Assembly (NCBI GenBank): GCA_021821235.1
Contig: JAKACS010000025.1
Coordinates: forward strand, 1 to 12,801
Length of the DNA: 12,801 nt
Source: Bacillota bacterium
GTDB lineage: Bacteria > Bacillota > Bacilli > Bacillales_B > DSM-18226
Reading direction: 5' to 3'
Shown here: piece by piece, positions 1 through 6,633 of the stretch
How the letters are laid out: each line of letters opens with the position of its first letter
Numbering within the stretch: the stretch's first letter is position 1
Program-made: the position numbers and the translations under genes
The notes under the pieces: generated by a model
What the model was told of the DNA's origin: nothing
Database searches by the model: none
What the model saw: only the letters and a program-made list of their open reading frames with translations

Positions 1-2
1 CA

Positions 3-761
3 AACTGGCACGAACCTTTTGTAACAGGGGCAAAACTTACACTTCAATTGTTTTCCGAGAACATGCCAGATATTCCGGCAACATACCTTGAAGTGCCGGT
101 TCTTTATGAAGATGATCACTTGCTTATTTTCAATAAGCCGCCCTTTATCACAACCCATCCAAACAATCCAAGCATTGAAAAAAATACCCTGCTCAATGCA
201 GCCGTGTTTCATTTGCTGGCTAATGGGGAAACTGGAGCAGTGCGCCATATTCATCGCTTGGATCGCGACACATCCGGGGCGATTGTTTTTGCAAAACACT
301 CTTTTGCTGGTGCACTTCTTGATCAATTGCTGGAAAAACGCAAAATTAAACGTACATATGTGGCAATTGTTCATGGAATGATAACGGCTAAAAACGGCAC
401 CTTCTCTAAGCCGATCGGCCGCGACAGGCACCATCCGACAAGAAGAAGGGTCTCACCTTCAGGTCAAGAAGCCATCACGCATTATCAAGTGATCAAGCGG
501 GATCATGCCAGTCAGCTAACCTACGTAAAATGCTGGCTTGAAACGGGGAGAACCCATCAAATTCGCGTCCATTTCAGCGATGCGGGTCACCCGCTTGCAG
601 GTGATCTTTTATATGGAGGAAAAGCGATTTTTCCTAGACAGGCTCTGCATGCAGCCAAACTTGAATTCACCCATCCGCTCACAGAGGACCGAATCGAATG
701 TTATGCACCATTTCTCGATTCCCCTCCTATTTTTAAGGAAGTTGATCTTTATCGTCTCTAG
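3..761 (+). CDS. RluA-family RNA pseudouridine synthase, 5' end outside window
   Basis: Converts a uridine in rRNA or tRNA to pseudouridine; the exact target site cannot be told from sequence. The frame is open to the left edge of the window: the codons before the TTG at 48 encode NWHEPFVTGAKLTLQLF, which reads like the end of an N-terminal domain, so the gene starts upstream and the TTG at 48 is not taken as the start. The family hallmark HRLDRDTSG lies at 252-278, with the catalytic Asp codon at 261-263. The later conserved blocks ETGRTHQIRVH (540-572) and HPLAGDLLYGG (588-620) are intact, and the C-terminus is complete. Among B. subtilis RluA paralogues (YlyB, YjbO, YhcT) it resembles YhcT most, from memory only. 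A terminator follows the stop directly, so this is the last gene of its transcript. Confidence 0.93.
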   Translation, partial: NWHEPFVTGAKLTLQLFSENMPDIPATYLEVPVLYEDDHLLIFNKPPFITTHPNNPSIEKNTLLNAAVFHLLANGETGAVRHIHRLDRDTSGAIVFAKHSFAGALLDQLLEKRKIKRTYVAIVHGMITAKNGTFSKPIGRDRHHPTRRRVSPSGQEAITHYQVIKRDHASQLTYVKCWLETGRTHQIRVHFSDAGHPLAGDLLYGGKAIFPRQALHAAKLEFTHPLTEDRIECYAPFLDSPPIFKEVDLYRL

Positions 762-767
762 CAGTTG

Positions 768-800
768 AAAAACCTCCCCATTCAACAGGGAGGCTTTTCC
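768..800 (+). terminator. Rho-independent terminator of the pseudouridine synthase gene
   Basis: CCTCCC (773-778) pairs with GGGAGG (788-793) across a 9-nt loop. It is flanked by an A-run on the left and CTTTTCCT on the right. It sits just after the stop at 761 and is in the right place for the plus-strand gene. Confidence 0.8.
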
Positions 801-844
801 TCTTCAGTATTTGACTCTTTTCGAGTGTTCTTCTTTTACAAATT

Positions 845-1099
845 TTAGTCTGCTCGTCTAAATGATCTCATAATGAGACTTAACAAGAACACAAGAATGA
901 CTGCGCCAATAATAGCTGGTATAATCGCAAAGTTGGCTACATGTGGACCCCAGTTGCCTAAGATCAAGGTGCCAAGCCATGCTCCAACAAATCCTGCGAT
1001 GATATTACCAATGACACCGCCAGGAATATCTCTTCCAGCAATTAAACCAGCAAGCCAGCCGATAATTCCTCCAATGATTAATGACCAAAGAAAACCCAC
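845..1099 (-). CDS. GlsB/YeaQ/YmgE-family small membrane stress protein (transglycosylase-associated type)
   Basis: An 84-residue, almost entirely hydrophobic protein with the family's glycine-rich helices: residues 4-22 (WSLIIGGIIGWLAGLIAG region), 29-48 (VIGNIIAGFVGAWLGTLIL region) and 57-77, ending in the basic tail MRSFRRAD. The length matches the family (about 80-90 aa), which includes B. subtilis YwzA. It is predicted to be an integral membrane protein with three helices; the biochemical role is unknown, although members are often induced by general stress. The start is GTG at 1097-1099, preceded by an AAAGGAG ribosome binding site (about 1110-1116). A SigB-like promoter lies about 120 nt upstream, which fits the stress role. 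It is a single gene, convergent with the pseudouridine synthase gene. Confidence 0.88.
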   Translation of the reverse strand: MGFLWSLIIGGIIGWLAGLIAGRDIPGGVIGNIIAGFVGAWLGTLILGNWGPHVANFAIIPAIIGAVILVFLLSLIMRSFRRAD

Positions 1100-1163
1100 T
1101 TTAAACCACTCCTTTTTACATTTGATGATTATTTCATGTTCTCCAGCTAGTTGGCTGCAAACT

Positions 1164-1200
1164 GCTAAGATATGAAGAGGTTTTGTCTCTTTTTCTTAGC
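1164..1200 (-). other. Stem-loop in the 5' leader of the stress membrane protein gene
   Basis: GCTAAGA (1164-1170) and TCTTAGC (1194-1200) form a perfect 7-bp stem. Nested inside, AAGAG (1175-1179) can pair with CTCTT (1187-1191). If transcription starts just after the SigB-like promoter, this hairpin forms the first part of the roughly 110-nt untranslated leader. Its function is unknown; it may stabilise or regulate the mRNA. Confidence 0.45.
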
Positions 1201-1216
1201 TGCTTGTACACTTAAA

Positions 1217-1241
1217 TTACCCGATTTTATTATAAATAAAC
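1217..1241 (-). promoter_or_regulatory. SigB-like promoter for the stress membrane protein gene
   Basis: On the minus strand the sequence reads GTTTAT (1236-1241), 13 nt, GGGTAA (1217-1222). This is close to the general-stress sigma-B pattern GTTTAA-N12-15-GGGTAT. It points at the 845-1099 gene, whose family is typically a SigB target. The -35 element lies only 2 bp beyond the end of the pirin terminator. Confidence 0.6.
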
Positions 1242-1243
1242 GT

Positions 1244-1277
1244 AAAAAACGAACTGTCCTTCTACAGTCCGTTTTTT
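1244..1277 (-). terminator. Rho-independent terminator of the pirin gene
   Basis: AAAAAACGAACTGT (1244-1257) pairs with ACAGTCCGTTTTTT (1264-1277) with one mismatch and a 6-nt loop. Read on the minus strand it follows the pirin stop at 1297 by about 20 nt and ends in a run of six T. The stem has an A/T run on both sides, so it could work in both directions. Confidence 0.88.
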
Positions 1278-1296
1278 GGGCATTTTGATGAAGTTA

Positions 1297-1998
1297 TTAC
1301 GGCAAGTCAATTAGCATAAACCGTGCATCGGCATTTGCGGCTATTTTTAATTCCGGTAGTTCGGTAATCCGTGCTGAGTCACGTTTGCTTAACGTCCATT
1401 CTCCATTAATCGTTACTTCTCCTTCAATCACAAAAAAGAAGATTCTTCTTCCTTGTTCTTGCTGGAATGAAATTTCTTTTCCTTTATCCAGATCCGATAA
1501 ATAAATGGTTAAGTCTTGGTGAATATAGGCCGTCTGTTCTCTCCTTTGCTTTGAAACGACCGGCAATAGTTGATTTTTTAAACGGTTTGTGTCAAATTCG
1601 GTTCTTTCATAAGACGGTTTCAAGCCGTTTTTTTCAGGTAAAAACCAGAGTTGCAGAAAATTCACTTCCTCAGTAGAAGAGGGATTGACTTCAGAGTGGA
1701 TTACTCCGGTTCCGGCAGACATTCTTTGAATGCCACCAAATGTAGTAATCGCCGTTTCCCCGGTGCTATCCTCGTGCTTTAATTGTCCTTTTAAAACAAT
1801 CGAAACAATTTCCATTTCACGATGTGGGTGGGCTCCAAACCCTCTTAATGGTTGAACGATGTCATCGTTTAGGACGCGCATTGACCCAAACTGCAAATTG
1901 TTCGGGTCGTAATATTCTGCAAACGAGAAGCTGAAATGACTGTTAAGCCAACCATGATCAGCGTTATAACGATCTTCTGCTTTATATAGTTTAAACAT
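1297..1998 (-). CDS. Pirin-family bicupin protein (YhhW-like)
   Basis: A 233-residue metal-binding bicupin. The N-terminal cupin carries the pirin signature GFGAHPHREMEI, giving His57 and His59, followed by GTGVIHSEVN with His101 and Glu103. These four positions are the same as the metal ligands of E. coli YhhW, which has quercetin 2,3-dioxygenase activity in vitro. The C-terminal domain (about 135-233) has no such cluster, as is usual. The cellular role is unknown; in bacteria pirins are often linked to redox or electrophile stress. The ATG start has GAGGTGA just upstream. The gene stands alone, with its own promoter, paired operators and terminator, which points to control by a dedicated repressor rather than an operon role. 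Confidence 0.93.
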   Translation of the reverse strand: MFKLYKAEDRYNADHGWLNSHFSFSFAEYYDPNNLQFGSMRVLNDDIVQPLRGFGAHPHREMEIVSIVLKGQLKHEDSTGETAITTFGGIQRMSAGTGVIHSEVNPSSTEEVNFLQLWFLPEKNGLKPSYERTEFDTNRLKNQLLPVVSKQRREQTAYIHQDLTIYLSDLDKGKEISFQQEQGRRIFFFVIEGEVTINGEWTLSKRDSARITELPELKIAANADARFMLIDLP

Positions 1999-2044
1999 AC
2001 TGTCACCTCATTTATTTATTCTATCCAAAAAAACCTTTGTCCAT

Positions 2045-2094
2045 TTATCTCGAAATAAAGAATTATTTAAGAAAATATCTTTATTTCGAGATAA
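2045..2094 (-). promoter_or_regulatory. Paired inverted operator sites downstream of the pirin promoter
   Basis: A 17-bp word, TTATCTCGAAATAAAGA (2045-2061), recurs as a perfect reverse complement at 2078-2094, with a 16-bp gap and 33 bp between centres (about three helical turns). The right copy abuts the -10 box and covers the predicted start of transcription; the left one lies in the early leader. The half-site TATCTCGAA equals half of the MhqR (MarR-family, quinone/electrophile-sensing) box as I remember it from B. subtilis. The arrangement is typical of a repressor binding two sites. No MarR gene is in the window. Confidence 0.65.
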
Positions 2095-2122
2095 TTATAG
2101 AAGAAAATGACCCGTTCGTCAA
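2094..2122 (-). promoter_or_regulatory. SigA promoter of the pirin gene
   Basis: On the minus strand: TTGACG (2117-2122), exactly 17 nt, TATAAT (2094-2099). This is a near-consensus vegetative promoter. Predicted transcription start is near 2087, leaving a leader of about 90 nt to the ATG at 1998. Confidence 0.85.
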
Positions 2123-2407
2123 CATTGGTTGAAGCACCTTTTATGTAGCTCTTTGTCTACTTTGAGCATCATACACGCACTTTGATTCCCGTTTTCGCGC
2201 TCCACCGCTCATTTTGGGAATCATACACTTTGCTGAAGGCATCTTTTATAGGACACCTTCAGCGCTTGCAGCTACTTTTTATTTCGAGTTCATCGAATTT
2301 TTTCCGCTTTACCGTCCGTCATGCTTCCCTTGCTCATCATACGTTCACTGAACTTATTGTCATTTTCCTGTCATGATAGCATTCAAAATGACGCGTTTGC
2401 TGGATTT
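2123..2407. other. Non-coding stretch with a series of short inverted repeats
   Basis: No convincing gene is present. The stretch holds successive stem-loop candidates: TGATTCCC (2183-2190) with GGGAATCA (2216-2223); GCTGAAGG (2232-2239) with CCTTCAGC (2256-2263); TTCGA (2283-2287) with TCGAA (2293-2297); GTCATTTT (2359-2366) with AAAATGAC (2385-2392). The word ATCATAC recurs near 2169, 2220 and 2338. None of the stems has a good T-run, although the last could weakly end the aldo/keto reductase transcript. It looks like a decayed intergenic repeat. Confidence 0.4.
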
Positions 2408-3235
2408 TTAAAAATCAATTTGATCCGGGTCAGCTCCAAAACGCTCGTTGCGGTTAAGGGCATCGATTTGTTCCATTTCCCCTTCGTTTAACTCAAAATC
2501 AAATAGATCCATGTTTTCCTTCAACCGTGCAGGTGTGACTGACTTCGGTATAATGACAACATCATTTTGCAAATGCCATCGCAAAGTTACTTGGGCGGTG
2601 CTTTTATGATGGTTTTCAGCAATTTTCGTTAAAATGGGATCGTCTAAAATCCGGCCACGCGCAATCGGTGACCATGCCTCGACCGCAATTTCATTTTCTT
2701 TGCAGTACGCCCGCAATTCCGGCTGCGAAAGGCGCGGATGCAATTCCACTTGATTAAGCACTGGTTTCAGTTCACTGTTGGCTGATAAATCCTCTAAATG
2801 ATGGATTTTAAAATTGCTGACGCCGATTGCCCGCACTCTTCCCTCCTTATAGATCCTTTCAAGTGCTCGCCAAGTATCTAAATACTTTCCTTTGACAGGC
2901 CAGTGCACCAAAAAGAGATCCAAATACTCAAGGTTTAGCTTTTTCATGCTTAAATCGAACGCTTTTAACGTTTCATCATAGCCTTGATCACTGTTCCAAA
3001 CCTTTGTTGTAATGAAAAGCTCTTTACGATCGATTCCGCTTCCACGGACAGCGTTTCCGACCCCTTCTTCATTTTGATAAAATGCCGCCGTATCAATCGA
3101 GCGGTAGCCAAGCTCAAGCGCGGTTCGTACCGTCTCCTCCACTTGCTGCCCAGCTTCCACCTTGTATACTCCAAGGCCGAGACGGGGCATTTCTACGCCA
3201 TTATGTAGCCGAATTGTATCTTGCAGACTTAACAT
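2408..3235 (-). CDS. NADPH-dependent aldo/keto reductase (AKR5 type, YvgN/YtbE-like)
   Basis: A soluble (beta/alpha)8-barrel oxidoreductase of 275 residues, the usual length for B. subtilis YvgN and YtbE, which reduce aldehydes and methylglyoxal-type carbonyls using NADPH. The catalytic tetrad is complete: Asp48 and Tyr53 in SIDTAAFYQNEEGVG, Lys78 in TTKVWN, His111 in LVHWP. IPKSVTPARLKEN (229-241) is the NADP phosphate-binding region. The ATG start has GGAGGGAA 4 nt upstream. It is transcribed alone, divergent from the phosphate transport operon. A likely role is carbonyl detoxification; the substrate cannot be set from sequence. Confidence 0.93.
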   Translation of the reverse strand: MLSLQDTIRLHNGVEMPRLGLGVYKVEAGQQVEETVRTALELGYRSIDTAAFYQNEEGVGNAVRGSGIDRKELFITTKVWNSDQGYDETLKAFDLSMKKLNLEYLDLFLVHWPVKGKYLDTWRALERIYKEGRVRAIGVSNFKIHHLEDLSANSELKPVLNQVELHPRLSQPELRAYCKENEIAVEAWSPIARGRILDDPILTKIAENHHKSTAQVTLRWHLQNDVVIIPKSVTPARLKENMDLFDFELNEGEMEQIDALNRNERFGADPDQIDF

Positions 3236-3265
3236 CTGATTCCCTCCAATCGTTTTGATAGGTTT

Positions 3266-3295
3266 ATTTTACCTTTTTCTTTTTCGATTTGAAAA
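3266..3295 (-). promoter_or_regulatory. Weak candidate SigA promoter of the aldo/keto reductase gene
   Basis: On the minus strand: TTTTCA (3290-3295), 18 nt, TAAAAT (3266-3271), about 30 nt upstream of the start codon. The match is moderate (4/6 and 5/6) in AT-rich DNA, so it is only a candidate. The rest of the divergent gap (3296-3469) shows no clear promoter for the plus-strand operon. Confidence 0.3.
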
Positions 3296-3469
3296 GCAAA
3301 ATAGGATCAATCCGAAGCACATGTTACCAAATGGTATTTTAGGGTAAAGGAAAAATAATTCTAAATTTTCTAATGTCCTATTTTTTTATTTCATTCTCTG
3401 TCCTTTTCATTTAGAATAGGAATGTTTGGTAAAATCATTATTGGATGAGAAAGTAGGGGGCACAAAAAT

Positions 3470-4087
3470 ATGGCTTTTAAAAAAAATGATAAGTTTTCCG
3501 TCATGCTGATGAACATGTCTGCAAACTTAACAGAAAGTGTGAATTTCTTTACCGATTACAAATTAAAGAATGTCAGCGATCTGAAAATTTTTTCAGAAAA
3601 AATGAAGGAATTCGAAACAAAAGGTGACAATTTGGTTCATGAAGTCATTAAAGAACTTAATGATGCCTTTATTACCCCAATCGAGCGGGAAGACATACTT
3701 CATCTTGCCATTAGCATGGATGACGTGCTAGATGGGCTTGAGGGATGCGCTGCTTTATTTGAAATGTATTCAATCACGCAAGCAGATGAATACATGCTGA
3801 AATTTGTCGATGCCATTCAAAATAGTATTTACGAAATTGATAAAGCAATTGGATTGTTGGCGAACAAAAAGTTATTACAAATTCGTGAACACGCAATTAA
3901 AACAAAAGATTATGAATCGAAATGCGACAATATTTTACGGCAATCAATCAAACATTTATTTTCAGTCGAAAAAGATCCAATTCGGATTATCCAGTATAAA
4001 GAAATTTATGAAAATTTAGAAGATATTGCAGACTACTGTCAAACTGTTGCAAACACGCTTGAAACCATTATTATGAAAAATGCATAA
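3470..4087 (+). CDS. DUF47 / PhoU-like phosphate transport accessory protein (YkaA-like)
   Basis: A 205-residue, mainly alpha-helical cytosolic protein of the DUF47 family, the same length as B. subtilis YkaA. Recognisable blocks are FETKGDNLVHEVIKELNDAFITP (about 48-70), the acidic PIEREDI segment with SMDDVLDGLEG, and the C-terminal YKEIYENLEDIADYCQTVANT. These are PhoU-like helices that usually carry metal-binding acidic clusters. Proteins of this family are almost always encoded just before a Pit transporter, as here (11-nt gap to the next gene), and are thought to regulate it. The ATG has an AGGGGG ribosome binding site at 3455-3460. No obvious Pho-box repeats were seen upstream, in keeping with Pit systems that are not part of the high-affinity Pho response. 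Confidence 0.93.
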   Translation: MAFKKNDKFSVMLMNMSANLTESVNFFTDYKLKNVSDLKIFSEKMKEFETKGDNLVHEVIKELNDAFITPIEREDILHLAISMDDVLDGLEGCAALFEMYSITQADEYMLKFVDAIQNSIYEIDKAIGLLANKKLLQIREHAIKTKDYESKCDNILRQSIKHLFSVEKDPIRIIQYKEIYENLEDIADYCQTVANTLETIIMKNA

Positions 4088-4098
4088 GGAGCCTTCAA

Positions 4099-5097
4099 AT
4101 GAGTGGTGTATTGATCTTTACAATTCTGATTGTTATTGGTGCCCTTGTCTTTGATTTTATTAATGGTTTCCATGATACAGCAAATGCAATTGCTACCTCT
4201 GTTTCGACTAAAGCATTAAAACCCCGGCAAGCCATTGTCCTGGCGGCTGTAATGAATTTTCTCGGAGCGCTTACTTTCACTGGCGTTGCCAAGACGATTA
4301 CATCTGAAATCGTTGATCCATTTACCCTCCAAAATGGACAAGTTGTCATTTTGGCGGCATTGCTGTCTGCGATCGCATGGAACTTAATCACTTGGTATTT
4401 CGGAATTCCAAGCAGTTCTTCGCATGCGATTATTGGTTCGATTGCCGGAGCGGCAATTGCAGCAGCGGGTTTTACCTCTTTAAAATATGCTGGATTTTTG
4501 AAAATTATTGAGGGGCTGATTATTTCTCCGCTTCTTGCTTTTGTGATTGGATACATTATGTATAGTATTTTTAAAGTTATTTTTAAAAACAATAATTTAA
4601 CGAAAACCAATCGTACTTTCCGCTTGATTCAAATTGCAACTGCGGCACTGCAAGCCTATTCCCATGGAACAAATGATGCACAAAAATCGATGGGAATTAT
4701 TACAATGGCTCTTATTGCCAACAACTATGTGACAACAACAGACATCCCACTTTGGGTTCAAATAGCCGCAGCCATTTCTATGGGGATTGGAACGTCGGTT
4801 GGCGGCTGGAAAATTATTAAAACCGTTGGCGGCAAAATTATGAAAATCCGTCCAGTCAATGGCGTTGCAGCAGATTTAACAGGGGCACTAGTCATTTTTG
4901 GTGCTACATATGTTCATTTGCCAGTAAGTACAACACATGTTATTTCATCTGGAATTTTAGGAGTGGGGTCTGCCCATCGCTTAAAAGGAGTAAAGTGGGG
5001 AACCGCTCAACGAATGGTCGTTACTTGGGTGATTACACTTCCAATCTCAGCTTTCTTAGCAGCAATCATTTATTACATTTTGAATATCTTTCTATAA
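4099..5097 (+). CDS. pit: Low-affinity inorganic phosphate transporter (PiT family)
   Basis: A 332-residue polytopic membrane protein that imports phosphate, probably as a metal-phosphate complex, using the proton gradient. It has the duplicated PiT signatures: FINGFHDTANAIATSV (20-35) in the N-terminal half and YSHGTNDAQKSMGIITMAL (187-205) in the C-terminal half. Each is followed by a Ser/Thr-rich loop: PSSSSHAIIG (104-113) and PVSTTHVISSGILGVG (275-290). About ten hydrophobic segments are visible. The length matches bacterial Pit (about 330-335 aa). The ribosome binding site AAGGAG overlaps the stop codon of the DUF47 gene, so the two are translationally close and form one operon ending at the terminator at 5097-5122. 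Confidence 0.95.
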   Translation: MSGVLIFTILIVIGALVFDFINGFHDTANAIATSVSTKALKPRQAIVLAAVMNFLGALTFTGVAKTITSEIVDPFTLQNGQVVILAALLSAIAWNLITWYFGIPSSSSHAIIGSIAGAAIAAAGFTSLKYAGFLKIIEGLIISPLLAFVIGYIMYSIFKVIFKNNNLTKTNRTFRLIQIATAALQAYSHGTNDAQKSMGIITMALIANNYVTTTDIPLWVQIAAAISMGIGTSVGGWKIIKTVGGKIMKIRPVNGVAADLTGALVIFGATYVHLPVSTTHVISSGILGVGSAHRLKGVKWGTAQRMVVTWVITLPISAFLAAIIYYILNIFL

Positions 5098-5122
5098 ACA
5101 GGGTTCCTCCCTGTTTTTTTTT
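5097..5122 (+). terminator. Rho-independent terminator of the pit operon
   Basis: AACAGGG (5097-5103) pairs with CCCTGTT (5109-5115) across a 5-nt loop, followed by an unbroken T-run to 5122. The stem begins at the last base of the pit stop codon. Confidence 0.92.
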
Positions 5123-5186
5123 GGAAAATAGGCGCTCTATAGGCCATAAGTACGCATAGTATGCAATGACAGGAGGAGGAGAGCCT

Positions 5187-5630
5187 ATGTATTATCAGCC
5201 TTTTTCGTACGAAAATAATGCCCACGAGGAACGTCCGCATCAGCAGGTTTTAAGGGAAATCGCCAAAGCGATAAACGATGAATTTCAAGCCATTCACTAT
5301 TACACAAGGCTAGCAGAATTGGCGCCTAACAATCAATTTCGCCAGATGATCTTAGGGATTCGTCAAGATGAAATCAAACACTTTCATTGGTTTTCAAGAG
5401 CATATCACGAATTAACGAGCAAGTATCCGCCGATCACCCTTGGTGTACAGCTCCCCGGATCCTTCAAAAGAGGGGTGCGCGATTCCATCAAGGATGAGCA
5501 GGAAACGGTTCCGTTCTATCACAAAATTGCCTCACAAGTCCAAAACCAGCAAATCAGCCAGCGCTTTTTACGAGCAGCCGCTGATGAACAGCGCCATGCG
5601 CAAATCTTTTCCCAAATGGCTTCATATTAA
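5187..5630 (+). CDS. Ferritin-like domain protein with a four-helix di-iron site
   Basis: A 147-residue protein of the ferritin/rubrerythrin-like superfamily. Helix 1 NDEFQAIHYYTRLAE gives Glu32; helix 2 DEIKHFHWF gives Glu62 and His65; helix 3 KDEQETVPFYHKIA gives Glu104; helix 4 DEQRHAQIF gives Glu134 and His137. Together these form the classic pair of E...ExxH half-sites of a di-iron centre, and the two halves look like an internal duplication. No rubredoxin-type Cys pairs are present, so it is not a full rubrerythrin. The start is the ATG at 5187, since AGGAGGAGGAG (5171-5181) lies just before it; the ATG at 5166 is upstream of that site. B. subtilis YhjR is a possible relative, but I am not sure. 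A role in iron or peroxide handling is inference. Confidence 0.85.
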   Translation: MYYQPFSYENNAHEERPHQQVLREIAKAINDEFQAIHYYTRLAELAPNNQFRQMILGIRQDEIKHFHWFSRAYHELTSKYPPITLGVQLPGSFKRGVRDSIKDEQETVPFYHKIASQVQNQQISQRFLRAAADEQRHAQIFSQMASY

Positions 5631-5640
5631 CAGGATAATT

Positions 5641-5684
5641 GCTCAATCGCCAAGCAAACCGATTAGGCCATATGGTGATTGAGC
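5641..5684. terminator. Stem-loop between convergent ferritin-like and proC genes
   Basis: GCTCAATCGCCA (5641-5652) pairs with TGGTGATTGAGC (5673-5684) over 12 bp with one G-T wobble and a 20-nt loop. It sits between two converging stop codons. The T-tracts on both sides are poor, so termination in either direction is plausible but not certain. Confidence 0.5.
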
Positions 5685-5702
5685 TTGACCCTTTACTCTT
5701 CC

Positions 5703-6524
5703 CTACTGAACATCCAGCTCGGACATTGATTTTACTTTTTTGGTACAGCTTTCCATTGCTGCAAGGATCGCTCCTCTGAATTGGTGTTGCTCTAGCTCTG
5801 CCACAGCTTCGATTGTGGCACCGCCGGGGGTGCAGACATCATCCTTTAATTTTCCAGGATGCGCATCTGTCTCCAATATCATTTTTGCCGCCCCCCTTAC
5901 CGCTTGAGCCGCGAGCCGGTACGCTTTTTCCCGTGGAAGTCCTTGGCGCACACCTCCATCAGCAAGTGCTTCAATAAACATATACACATATGCTGGTGAT
6001 GACCCGCTGATCGCTGGAACGGCATCCATCTGTTTTTCTTCCAGCCATTCGGTCTTGCCAAATGTCTGAAAAAGTTCCTCCACTACTGCTTTTTCTGCTT
6101 CACTTAGCTGCTCGTTTGCGCACAGGACGCTCATTCCCTCGCCTACAAATGATGGAGTATTGGGCATCGCCCGAACGGCCTTTATTTTTCGACCAAAAAG
6201 CGTTTCAAGATCACGAAGTGTGATTCCTGCTGCAATCGTAACAATAGTGGCATTTTCGTTGACGCTGTCTGCAATTTCACTAATAATTTGTGAATGAAGA
6301 TCCGGCTTTACTGCCAAAATGAGTATATCTGCAAACTTTGCAACTTTCCGATTGTCAAGCGTGGTGAAAATGCCAAAGGAACGGTGAACGGTTTGGAGCG
6401 TTGTTTCTGTGGCAGCACTTGCCATAATATTTCCCCTGCTGTTTTTGTTTGAGTGGATTATGCCTTCCACCATTGCTTGCGCCATTTTACCAGCACCGAT
6501 AAAGCCGATCTTTTGATTAATCAT
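5703..6524 (-). CDS. proC: Pyrroline-5-carboxylate reductase
   Basis: Reduces 1-pyrroline-5-carboxylate to L-proline with NAD(P)H, the last step of proline synthesis. The Rossmann motif GFIGAGKMA is at residues 7-15. The family signatures are intact: AVRAMPNTP (116-124), ISGSSPAYVYMFIEALADGGV (172-192) and the C-terminal DDVCTPGGATIEAV (228-241). The ATG at 6524 was chosen because the Rossmann strand then begins four residues in and an AAAGGCGGG stretch lies at a suitable distance. The in-frame ATG at 6554 would add ten residues and has AAGGA with no spacing. The 273-residue length fits the family (B. subtilis has several paralogues, ProG, ProH, ProI and ComER; this looks like a true reductase). 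It is a single gene, divergent from the DNA glycosylase. Confidence 0.95.
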   Translation of the reverse strand: MINQKIGFIGAGKMAQAMVEGIIHSNKNSRGNIMASAATETTLQTVHRSFGIFTTLDNRKVAKFADILILAVKPDLHSQIISEIADSVNENATIVTIAAGITLRDLETLFGRKIKAVRAMPNTPSFVGEGMSVLCANEQLSEAEKAVVEELFQTFGKTEWLEEKQMDAVPAISGSSPAYVYMFIEALADGGVRQGLPREKAYRLAAQAVRGAAKMILETDAHPGKLKDDVCTPGGATIEAVAELEQHQFRGAILAAMESCTKKVKSMSELDVQ

Positions 6525-6570
6525 TTTGTATCCCGCCTTTAGAAAAGATTTCATTCCTTCATCTTAAAAG

Positions 6571-6595
6571 ATTTAGGTGAAAATAGAAAGGGTAC
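6571..6595 (+). promoter_or_regulatory. Weak candidate SigB-like promoter for the DNA glycosylase gene
   Basis: ATTTAG (6571-6576), 13 nt, GGGTAC (6590-6595) loosely fits the sigma-B pattern, about 38 nt upstream of the start codon. The -10 matches 5/6 and the -35 4/6. It is a candidate only. Confidence 0.28.
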
Positions 6596-6633
6596 GTGGT
6601 AAAGAACTGTTTTAATGGATGGAGGTTGTATGG

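Noticed and set aside
2182..2376. 64-codon plus-strand open frame in the pirin/aldo-keto reductase gap
   Set aside because: No ribosome binding site, low-complexity Ser/Phe-rich translation, and the stretch is dominated by inverted repeats.
2403..2416. 14-bp palindrome GATTTTTAAAAATC over the aldo/keto reductase stop codon
   Set aside because: All A/T in the core with no loop or T-run; more likely chance than a terminator or operator.
3325..3336. TACCA-AA-TGGTA inverted repeat upstream of the DUF47-pit operon as a phosphate operator
   Set aside because: Arms are only 5 bp, it is far from the gene, and no TT(A/C)ACA-type direct repeats typical of PhoP sites were seen.
4095..4610. 171-codon open frame antisense to pit
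   Set aside because: It mirrors the hydrophobic pit coding region and has no start signals of its own.
5123..5170. SigK/SigE-type promoter before the ferritin-like gene (CATAAGTACG, GCATAGTATGC)
   Set aside because: The CATA words do not fit CATA-N3-TA or the SigE -10 pattern, and no convincing -35 is present.
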